A DNA stretch of 64,000 bases from Candidatus Scybalocola faecipullorum (lineage in GTDB: Bacteria; Bacillota; Clostridia; Lachnospirales; Lachnospiraceae). The position numbers and the translations under genes were made by a program. The stretch spans positions 62,001 to 126,000 of the forward strand of contig DVJY01000066.1 in assembly GCA_018716485.1 (NCBI GenBank), in the 5' to 3' direction. Below the pieces are notes generated by a model that worked only from the letters and a program-made list of their open reading frames with translations, was not told the origin of the DNA and did no database searches. This document shows, in pieces, positions 23,411-30,468 of the stretch (position 1 is the stretch's first letter; each line of letters starts with the position of its first letter).

Positions 23411-24787
23411 CTAAAATATAATATCATCTTCATTGACCGCAGAGGCATTCAGTACAATGTGGTCGTATAATGTAATGCCGTAAGAAGTGCCTGTACGGAC
23501 AATATAATAATCATCATTTTGATAAATGACATCAATCAGTCTGAAAACAGCATAACCCTGATTGACATTATAAACACCTGTCAAACTTTCAGTTGCACCG
23601 ATGCGGTACTGTTCGACACCCGAATCCGCCTCCCCGATATAATCACCAAGATTAAACTCATTCATATCAACATAGCAGAATTCATCGTCCTGTTTATAAA
23701 TCGTCGGTTTTACGAACTCCGTTGTCGTACCGTCTGCAGAGGTTCTGTAAAATCCCTGCTCATTGGTATCCTCTTCAGTGACAAGATAGCTGACAGGAAT
23801 TTTGTAGAAATCTTTTTCAACGACAGATGAAGAAGGAATCTTTAAGCCTTCAGCTTCATTTGTTGTCAGTTCGATATCAATATATCTGTCAGATATATAG
23901 CGGATCATATACCGTGTCATCTCAAGTTCAGCAAACATACTGTCACCTGATCCGAAAATCCTTCCGGTTGCCCATGTTGTGATATCATCTTTGACAAATC
24001 TGATCTGTACATTTGTATTATTTTCGTTCAGCGTCTCGTTAAGACTGGCTGCCTGTTCCGGAGAAAGTTTGATGACAATGGACCATACATTGTTCGTTGT
24101 CAGCCGGAAAGCAGGGGCATTGGCTTCGAGTCTTTCGCTGGAAGTCAGCTGATGATTTTCATAATTACTGTAGTTAAAAAGATCATCGGTAATATCATCT
24201 GCTGTTAAAGATTCCATATTATCATATGAATAAGATACAATGCCGCTGGCAGGTGAGGCAATCTGATGCAGCGCGGCAGAATCTCCTGAGGCATTGTTAA
24301 TACGCTGACGGCTGATAATTTCAGTGACAGAGTTCTGCAGATTATATTTAAATGAATATATATCCGAAAAGCGGCTTCCCGAATAATTTGAGGAATATAG
24401 TGAAATAATATCACTGATTTCACTGTAATCTGACGGTGTAAATTCAATGGATGTATCTTCAGATTCGGCACTATAGGTTCCCTGTGTATCAATGACACAT
24501 ACATATTTGTCTTTAGCCGTACGCTCACCATTACTGATATAATAATTCATATAGCCGGCCTCTGGCGTTGTAACAATTTGCTCTTCCCGCAAAGCGATTC
24601 CGGTGAATGAAATGCTGTCGACAATTTCGCCGGATTCAACCTGTGTGATAGAAACCTGCGGTTTTGTCGCAGCGATTATGACCGTAATTAAAAGATAGAG
24701 GAAGATGATTAAAAATACGATCATACCTATATTAACACCCATCGGACGGCGGAACTTTCTGATTTTTTTTATTTTTTTGTCAGCCAT
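23411..24787 (-). CDS. HlyD-like membrane-anchored protein of the sepF cluster
   Basis: A 458-residue protein with a basic cytoplasmic N-terminus, one membrane helix (about 18-40) and a large external domain. The beginning of that domain (VESGEIVDSISFTGIALREE, VTTPEAGYMNYYISNGERT) reads like HlyD/RND-type adaptor barrel-sandwich repeats, with the C-terminal half returning to beta-rich sequence. No exporter gene is adjacent, and it sits among sepF and yggS. A role in envelope or division is inferred from context only. Confidence 0.7.
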   Translation of the reverse strand: MADKKIKKIRKFRRPMGVNIGMIVFLIIFLYLLITVIIAATKPQVSITQVESGEIVDSISFTGIALREEQIVTTPEAGYMNYYISNGERTAKDKYVCVIDTQGTYSAESEDTSIEFTPSDYSEISDIISLYSSNYSGSRFSDIYSFKYNLQNSVTEIISRQRINNASGDSAALHQIASPASGIVSYSYDNMESLTADDITDDLFNYSNYENHQLTSSERLEANAPAFRLTTNNVWSIVIKLSPEQAASLNETLNENNTNVQIRFVKDDITTWATGRIFGSGDSMFAELEMTRYMIRYISDRYIDIELTTNEAEGLKIPSSSVVEKDFYKIPVSYLVTEEDTNEQGFYRTSADGTTTEFVKPTIYKQDDEFCYVDMNEFNLGDYIGEADSGVEQYRIGATESLTGVYNVNQGYAVFRLIDVIYQNDDYYIVRTGTSYGITLYDHIVLNASAVNEDDIIF

Positions 24788-24799
24788 AAAGTCACTCCT

Positions 24800-25735
24800 T
24801 TATAATTTCGGTCCATTCGTATAGTTATACCGAATTCCCTGGCGGCTGCGGCAGGAAGCCATCATCTTACTAAATTCGTCATTCAGCTTCCACCAACTTG
24901 TCTGCCAGTTGGAAAAAAGCGCATCTTTTTCCGGAATTCGTGAAAACAGTCTTTCCACAGCAATGGTCGGATTTAAATATTCAAGAAACGTTTTTAAGCG
25001 TTCCATGTATTCTTCTTTAGAACATATCTGAAGCTGTCCCTGTTCATAAGCTCTGCCCATTGCCGAGTGCCGCGCAATATACAGAGAATGAAGCTTTACA
25101 ACGTCCACCGGAAGTACCGAGATGATTTTGGATGATTCAATCGTATCACGTATTGTGTCCTGAGGAAGATTTAAAATCAGATGGGCGCATACTGTAAACG
25201 GATGTCGGTGTATCCTGAGAACACTATCGATAAATTCTGCAAGCCCATGTCCGCGGCAGATATCATCCAATGTATGATAATTGACCGTTTGGAGTCCAAG
25301 TTCTATATGAATGCGGATTCCGGTCCGTGATGAAAGATCCTCTAAAAAGTCAAGATAGCTGTCTTTAATGCAGTCCGGACGTGTGGAAACTGCGATTTCT
25401 ACGATATCTTCTACTGCTGCCGCCTCTTCCATCCGTGATTTAAAAATATCCAAAGGCATATAAGTATTTGTGTAGTTTTGAAAATAAGCTATAAATTTGT
25501 TTACATGATACTTTGATCCGATATAGGCTTTATTTTTTAAAAGCTGTGCCTGCACGGAAATTTCGTTGGAAAGCGATTCAAATCCGGTGCCGATGTCTGC
25601 GCAAAATGTACATCCCTGCTGTCCTCCGCAGCGATTGGGACATGTAAGGGGCAGATTTACCGGAAGTTTGTAAACTTTTGTACCGTATTTTTGTTTCAGA
25701 TAATCGGAATATTTATAATAAAATGTATCGTTCAA
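24800..25735 (-). CDS. TIGR01212 family radical SAM protein (YhcC-like)
   Basis: A 311-residue radical SAM protein. The cluster motif is unusual in spacing: CPNRCGGQQGCTFC, matching the family's extended Cys pattern. KYGTKVYKLPVNLP, HIELGLQTVNYHTLDDI and HLILNLPQDT are family blocks. The reaction is unknown. It is the first gene of the leftward row that runs to divIVA. Region 25736-25909 upstream holds AT-rich divergent promoter sequence and nothing else recognised. Confidence 0.88.
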   Translation of the reverse strand: MNDTFYYKYSDYLKQKYGTKVYKLPVNLPLTCPNRCGGQQGCTFCADIGTGFESLSNEISVQAQLLKNKAYIGSKYHVNKFIAYFQNYTNTYMPLDIFKSRMEEAAAVEDIVEIAVSTRPDCIKDSYLDFLEDLSSRTGIRIHIELGLQTVNYHTLDDICRGHGLAEFIDSVLRIHRHPFTVCAHLILNLPQDTIRDTIESSKIISVLPVDVVKLHSLYIARHSAMGRAYEQGQLQICSKEEYMERLKTFLEYLNPTIAVERLFSRIPEKDALFSNWQTSWWKLNDEFSKMMASCRSRQGIRYNYTNGPKL

Positions 25736-25909
25736 AAATAACCTCCGTAAGAGACTGATTGCAAAACTAAATTTTATTATATACTTTTTTGCGGATAATG
25801 AAAACCCCTAAAAAAATTTTAAGAATTGGAATGATTCAAAGATATGGACGTATATCCTGATGAAAAACGTTCATACTATGTTTATCAGAGATGACAGGAG
25901 GTCATGGTT

Positions 25910-26119
25910 ATGAAAAGAAACTGGTTAGATGTCACCGCTTTAATACTGATTATTATCGGCGGTATTAACTGGGGACTTGTAGGTTTTTTTAATTTTAATC
26001 TGATTACTTACTTTTTTGGCACAGCATCAATGATATCAAGAATCATATTTGCAGTCGTCGGCTTAGCTGCGATTTATTCTCTGGTACTTTTCTGGAAATT
26101 AAGAACAGACGAAGACTGA
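25910..26119 (+). CDS. DUF378 small membrane protein (YuzA-like)
   Basis: A 69-residue protein with two transmembrane helices: LDVTALILIIIGGINWGLVG and an IIFAVVGLAAIYSLVLFW segment. The GGINWGLVG block identifies DUF378. The function is unknown. ATG at 25910 is preferred over 25904 because AGGAGG (25896-25901) is then 8 bp upstream, not 2. It is a lone plus-strand gene ended by a strong bidirectional terminator. Confidence 0.88.
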   Translation: MKRNWLDVTALILIIIGGINWGLVGFFNFNLITYFFGTASMISRIIFAVVGLAAIYSLVLFWKLRTDED

Positions 26120-26133
26120 TGCATGTCATAGCT

Positions 26134-26173
26134 AAAAAGGTATTCACAGAGAAATGTCTGTGAATACCTTTTT
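26134..26173. terminator. Bidirectional intrinsic terminator
   Basis: A perfect 17-bp stem (26134-26150 with 26157-26173) with loop GAAATG and A5/T5 at its ends. It serves both the DUF378 gene on the plus strand and the convergent P-loop gene on the minus strand. Confidence 0.93.
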
Positions 26174-26200
26174 ATTAAATAGATATATACTGTTCAAAAA

Positions 26201-26620
26201 TTATAAGGAGATAATAATATTTTCCCGGAACTCATCTGGGAGATTATTTGCGTCTTCAGAGATACTTAATACAAAATCAGTATCAAATGCAGTTGAGATT
26301 TTATCAAGCTGGGTCAATACATAACCGATATATTCATCGGAAACACATGCGATTGTTAAAAAGCTATCAAGATACATTGCTTCAAGGTCATGATCCTGAG
26401 AAATTAATCCGCAGATAAAACCTAAAAAGGCATCATAATTATCAATCGGAAAATCTTTTACATTGATCAGACGAACCTTATTGCTCAATTCATACATATG
26501 TTTATTATTTTTATCAAGGTAAACAATGTTACCTGTAGCTGTTTTTACAGCATCATTGACTTTCTGAAGAAGAAATTTTGTTTTCCCTTTTCCTTTTACA
26601 CCTGAAATAATTTGTATCAT
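26201..26620 (-). CDS. Small P-loop protein of unknown function
   Basis: A 139-residue protein with a Walker A-like loop right at the N-terminus (ISGVKGKGKTKFLLQKVN) and a predicted strand NIVYLDKNNKHMYEL after it. MYLDSFLTIA could be Walker B-like, and FVLSISEDANNLPDEF lies near the end. The layout resembles a minimal ATPase domain without a lid or effector domain. I do not recognise the family. It is a single gene between a terminator and the D,D-carboxypeptidase gene, with a GGAGG site. Confidence 0.7.
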   Translation of the reverse strand: MIQIISGVKGKGKTKFLLQKVNDAVKTATGNIVYLDKNNKHMYELSNKVRLINVKDFPIDNYDAFLGFICGLISQDHDLEAMYLDSFLTIACVSDEYIGYVLTQLDKISTAFDTDFVLSISEDANNLPDEFRENIIISL

Positions 26621-26718
26621 AGTACTCTCCTCCTAAGGTTGCATTTATTTTTCTAAAATATAGAATTCATTAAGTTCGATAAAAATATTATAGTACAAAA
26701 TATAGTAAAATTCAATGA

Positions 26719-27765
26719 CTAGTTCAGAATTTTGGCTAATATTTTGTTCATTTGTGAATACAATTCCGGTTTATCTGCGCTGCCAAGGGACAGGGAAACA
26801 TATTCATTTCCGGCATCATCATGGCTGTATGCCAAAAGACATGCCCCTGCGGCTTCGGTAGTTCCGGTCTTGCCTCCGTAAACTGTAACACCATCGGGAC
26901 TGGAATATGTACCATCCATATAAAGATTTGTCGATGTAAATGTTACAGAAGCGGCATCGCCTGAACTGTTTGTATAATGTGTTGTATATGATGGCTGGCA
27001 GATGGCAGTCGAAAAGTCGTCATAGGCCATGCACGCATTAAAAATCAGATAGAGATCATAAGCACTGGAATAATGGTTATCCACATCAAGTCCGCTTGGA
27101 TTTGAAAAATGGGTATTTACAGCGCCAAGAAGATTAGCTTCTTCGTTCATCATATCTACAAAGGCACTGATACTCCCGCCGACATGAATAGCCAGCGCAT
27201 TGGCTGCATCATTGCCGGAAAATACAAGCATACTGTACAGCAGTTCTTTGACAGTAATCGTATCTCCCGGAACAAAACCGCACACTTGGGCGCCTGAAAT
27301 CATATCCTGATTCATTTCAGATGTCAAAGTAACACTGTCATCCAGATTTCCATACTTTAAAGTCAGCAGCGCGGTCATCATTTTTGTAAGACTGGCAGGC
27401 GCCACCTCTTTGTATGGAAGATTATTGTAAAGCACTTCGTTATTGGTCATATCCACTAAAAGACCCGGTGTTTCTGATGAAGGTTCTCCATAGTCGTTTT
27501 GAGTATCTGAAGAAGTATCTGTTTCTGCTGTTGTATCAGATGACGGATCAGTTTCAGCCTCTGCGCTGTCTGTTTCAGGTGTATAATCAATGACAGCGAT
27601 ATCTGTGGAGTACGGCTCGGAAGTCTGGGCAGGAATGAGACTGAGGACATCGGAACTGCTTAAAATATTTAAATCTGAATATTCAATTAACATCGCAGAA
27701 TCTGCACGGCATCCTGTCAGTAATAAAGCTGCCGTGCAGATCGTTAAGGCTATTTTCTTTTTCAT
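26719..27765 (-). CDS. D-alanyl-D-alanine carboxypeptidase, lipoprotein
   Basis: A 348-residue low-molecular-weight penicillin-binding protein (peptidase S11). The lipobox is visible in ICTAALLLTGCRAD, followed by a Ser/Thr/Glu/Asp-rich linker (about 50-100). Catalytic motifs are SLTK (PASLTKMMTALL), SGN (VFSGNDAANAL) and KTG (YGGKTGTTEAAG). It trims the terminal D-Ala from peptidoglycan stem peptides. The usual C-terminal PBP5 domain and amphipathic anchor are absent, since a lipid anchor replaces them. It is the last gene of the mre-min-rodA row. Confidence 0.92.
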   Translation of the reverse strand: MKKKIALTICTAALLLTGCRADSAMLIEYSDLNILSSSDVLSLIPAQTSEPYSTDIAVIDYTPETDSAEAETDPSSDTTAETDTSSDTQNDYGEPSSETPGLLVDMTNNEVLYNNLPYKEVAPASLTKMMTALLTLKYGNLDDSVTLTSEMNQDMISGAQVCGFVPGDTITVKELLYSMLVFSGNDAANALAIHVGGSISAFVDMMNEEANLLGAVNTHFSNPSGLDVDNHYSSAYDLYLIFNACMAYDDFSTAICQPSYTTHYTNSSGDAASVTFTSTNLYMDGTYSSPDGVTVYGGKTGTTEAAGACLLAYSHDDAGNEYVSLSLGSADKPELYSQMNKILAKILN

Positions 27766-27800
27766 GATTTATTCTCTCTTCGTAATCATATCATAATTTT

Positions 27801-28196
27801 TTATTTGTAAAATTCACGCCATTCCAAATCGCCTCGATCGAGAGCTTTGATCAAAAGTTCGGCAGTTGCAAGATTGGTTGCGATTGGAATGTTATGCATA
27901 TCGCATAAACGTACAATTGTATGGACATCAGGTTCATGCTTTTTCTGAGCGACAGGATCACGCAAAAAGATGACAAGGTCCATATCATTATGCTCGATTT
28001 GGGCACCAAGCTGCTGTTCTCCGCCAAGATGGCCGGCAAGAAATTTATGAATATTTAAATTTGTGACTTCTTCAATAAGTCTGCCAGTTGTACCTGTGGC
28101 ATAAAGTTCGTTTTTGGCAAGAATACCTCTGTAGGCAATACAGAAGTTCTGCATCAGTTTCTTTTTGTTATCATGTGCAATTAAGCCAATATTCAT
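27801..28196 (-). CDS. mgsA: Methylglyoxal synthase
   Basis: A 131-residue enzyme converting dihydroxyacetone phosphate to methylglyoxal and phosphate. GLIAHDNKKKLM, ATGTTGRLIEE, HLGGEQQLGAQI and VIFLRDPVAQKKHEPD hold the phosphate-binding and catalytic residues. It follows rodA, a conserved clostridial order (minD-minE-rodA-mgsA). Confidence 0.96.
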   Translation of the reverse strand: MNIGLIAHDNKKKLMQNFCIAYRGILAKNELYATGTTGRLIEEVTNLNIHKFLAGHLGGEQQLGAQIEHNDMDLVIFLRDPVAQKKHEPDVHTIVRLCDMHNIPIATNLATAELLIKALDRGDLEWREFYK

Positions 28197-28202
28197 CGCT
28201 AT

Positions 28203-29342
28203 TTACCTCCTGTTTTGTTGTAAACCAACATTTAATATTAAAGCTACCCCCATCATGAGACTTGTGTATGAACTCAGTCCATAACTTATGAACGGAAGCG
28301 GAAGTCCCGTATTTGGAAGCAACGCTGTCGCAACCCCAATATTGACAAACGTTTGAAAGCCAACGACGGATGCCGTACCGACTGCAATCAGACGGCCAGT
28401 CATGTCTGAAGCCTCTCCTGCGATACGCAGACATTCAATAACAACCGCAAAAAGCAGTACAATGATTATGCAGCTTCCGATAAAACCGAGTTCTTCACCA
28501 ATAACTGCAAAAATAAAATCTGTCTGTGGCTCTGAAATAAAATTGCCACGCTTCACTGAGGTCAACGCATTGCTGTTTAGCCCTTTGCCAGTCAGCATCC
28601 CAGAGCCAATGGCCATTACAGAATTAAACTGCTGTGTATAAGTGGTCATCATATACTCTGAAGGATTTAAAAAAGTCATAATTCTTTGAACCTGATAGTC
28701 TTCAAGCAGCGTTTGAAAAGGCTGACATATATACCAAAACAGCAGAATACCTGTCGGGACAATGGCAGCTGCCGCCCTGATGACGATTTTATAACTTAGG
28801 CCTCCTGCAAATATCATTGTGCAGAAAACAAAGACATAAACAACTGTCGTAGAAAGATCGGGTTCTTTTAATATAAGCAGCAGCGGCAGTCCGAATAAAA
28901 CGCCGGTCAAAATAAGAAAACCGGATTTATTGATGCGCGCCTTATTATCGCTGATCCAGCCGGCCAGAAAGAGAATCATAAAAAACTTTCCGAATTCAGA
29001 TGGCTGTAACGTTCCTATCCCGCCAAGAGAAAACCATCTCCGGGCGCCATTCACTGATATTCCTGCAAACAAAACGAGCGATAATATTACTATATTAATA
29101 ATATACAAAATCCAGTAGGATTTTGCAATATATTTATAACTAATTAACGAAAAAAATATTAAAATCAATATTCCAACAAGTACGCCTGAAATCTGTTTCA
29201 ATGTGTAACTGTCATTGGCACTGTGAATCACAGGAATACTGATGACAGACAGAGCTGTGGTTTCAAAAAACAGGGGAAAATGAAAGTTGCTGAAACGATA
29301 CCCTAAAATACACCGGCAGTAATAACGGATCTTTTTAATCAT
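28203..29342 (-). CDS. rodA: RodA, SEDS-family peptidoglycan glycosyltransferase
   Basis: About 379 residues with around ten membrane helices. SEDS signatures include GARRWFSLGGIGTLQPSEFGK and the C-terminal LPLPFISYGLSSYTSLMMGV. RodA polymerises lipid II during elongation together with PBP2, whose gene is four genes upstream. ATG at 29342 (MIKKIRYYC) is chosen; it overlaps the minE stop by 8 bp, and an AAAGGA site precedes it. The much longer in-frame extension to 29546 only mirrors minE. Confidence 0.94.
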   Translation of the reverse strand: MIKKIRYYCRCILGYRFSNFHFPLFFETTALSVISIPVIHSANDSYTLKQISGVLVGILILIFFSLISYKYIAKSYWILYIINIVILSLVLFAGISVNGARRWFSLGGIGTLQPSEFGKFFMILFLAGWISDNKARINKSGFLILTGVLFGLPLLLILKEPDLSTTVVYVFVFCTMIFAGGLSYKIVIRAAAAIVPTGILLFWYICQPFQTLLEDYQVQRIMTFLNPSEYMMTTYTQQFNSVMAIGSGMLTGKGLNSNALTSVKRGNFISEPQTDFIFAVIGEELGFIGSCIIIVLLFAVVIECLRIAGEASDMTGRLIAVGTASVVGFQTFVNIGVATALLPNTGLPLPFISYGLSSYTSLMMGVALILNVGLQQNRR

Positions 29343-29607
29343 GCCGTTCCTTTGCGGCAGTCTTCGGTATTTCTTTAAACGGAATATAGACCACAAGGAC
29401 AGGCACAGGCTTTTCAGGCGAAACAACTTTAAAATCAATGGCTTTTGTATTGATTTCCATATATTTCGATAATGTATGGGAAATATCGTTTTGAATACTT
29501 CGGAGTGTGTTCGGCGCGCATCGTGCTCTGTCGGAAACGAGAACATTTGCCAGCCGTTCTTTGGCGATACTGCCGGATTTTTTTCTAAACAGACCGAAAA
29601 AAAACAT
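29335..29607 (-). CDS. minE: Cell division topological factor MinE
   Basis: A 90-residue protein. The N-terminal membrane/MinD-contact part (FFFGLFRKKSGSIAKERL) and RLANVLVSDRARCAP are typical, followed by the dimerisation half (ILR-type LRSIQNDISHTLSKYMEI). It stimulates the MinD ATPase to drive pole-to-pole oscillation. It follows minD by 11 bp. Confidence 0.93.
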   Translation of the reverse strand: MFFFGLFRKKSGSIAKERLANVLVSDRARCAPNTLRSIQNDISHTLSKYMEINTKAIDFKVVSPEKPVPVLVVYIPFKEIPKTAAKERHD

Positions 29608-29618
29608 CGCCGCGCCTC

Positions 29619-30410
29619 CTAACTAATTTTAAGCATATGTCCGAGACGGCCAAGCAGTCCCATACTATGCCGTGCAGTATTCAATGGAATATGATTTCCG
29701 ATCAGGCGCTGACATATATCGGCATAAGCCTGCCCGGCAGGTGTTTTTGTGCCGATGACAGGTTCACCGTGATTTGTGGAAATAACAACATTTTCATCAT
29801 CCGGAATAAAACCAAGAAGATTTAATCCGAGTATATCAACCACATCATCAACAGACATCATATCGCCCCTGCGGATCAGATCATATCGAAGTCGGTTGAC
29901 AATCATGTAAATATCGTCGATACCGTTTGACATGAGCAGACCGGATACACGATCGGCATCTCTGATGGCAGAAACTTCAGGTGTTGTGACAATGACCGCA
30001 TGTCCGGCTCCTGCGATCGCATTTAAAAAGCCCTGTTCAATACCGGCCGGACAATCTAAAAGTACGAAATCGTAGTCATCCCGAAGCTGATCCGTCAGTT
30101 TTTTCATCTGCATTGGAGTGACTGCCGTTTTGTCCTTTGTCTGAGCCGACGGCAGCAGATAAAGGTTCGGGAAGCGCTGGTCATGGATCAGCGCCTGTTT
30201 AATACGGCATCTTCCTTCGATGACATCGACAAGATGATAGATAATACGGTTTTCGAGGCCGAGAACAACATCAAGATTCCGCAGGCCGATATCCGTATCT
30301 ACCAGAATAACTTTTTTGTCCAGTCTGGCCAGACCGGCCCCAATATTTGCAGACGTGGTCGTCTTGCCGACACCACCTTTGCCTGATGTGATGACAAATA
30401 CTTCACCCAT
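29619..30410 (-). CDS. minD: Septum site-determining ATPase MinD
   Basis: A 263-residue ParA-type ATPase. The deviant Walker A is TSGKGGVGKTTTSANIGAG; VLLDCPAGIEQGF is the Walker B region. The C-terminus GLLGRLGHMLKIS is an amphipathic membrane-targeting helix. ATG at 30410 has a GGAGG site; the in-frame extension upstream crosses the intergenic gap. Normally minC lies directly before minD, but here PBP2 ends 58 bp upstream with no room for it. Confidence 0.95.
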   Translation of the reverse strand: MGEVFVITSGKGGVGKTTTSANIGAGLARLDKKVILVDTDIGLRNLDVVLGLENRIIYHLVDVIEGRCRIKQALIHDQRFPNLYLLPSAQTKDKTAVTPMQMKKLTDQLRDDYDFVLLDCPAGIEQGFLNAIAGAGHAVIVTTPEVSAIRDADRVSGLLMSNGIDDIYMIVNRLRYDLIRRGDMMSVDDVVDILGLNLLGFIPDDENVVISTNHGEPVIGTKTPAGQAYADICQRLIGNHIPLNTARHSMGLLGRLGHMLKIS

Positions 30411-30468
30411 AAAATATACCTCCATACTATATAATATTTTTACAGAAAAGTCAAACACACTATTGTGT

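Noticed and set aside
28203..29546. RodA extended to 447 residues
   Set aside because: The first 68 codons only overlap minE in another frame; RodA homology begins at MIKKIRYYC (29342).
30426..30454. Promoter-like boxes (TTGACT, 17 bp, TATAGT) before minD
   Set aside because: Transcription from it would start inside the minD ribosome-binding site, so it is unlikely to be useful.
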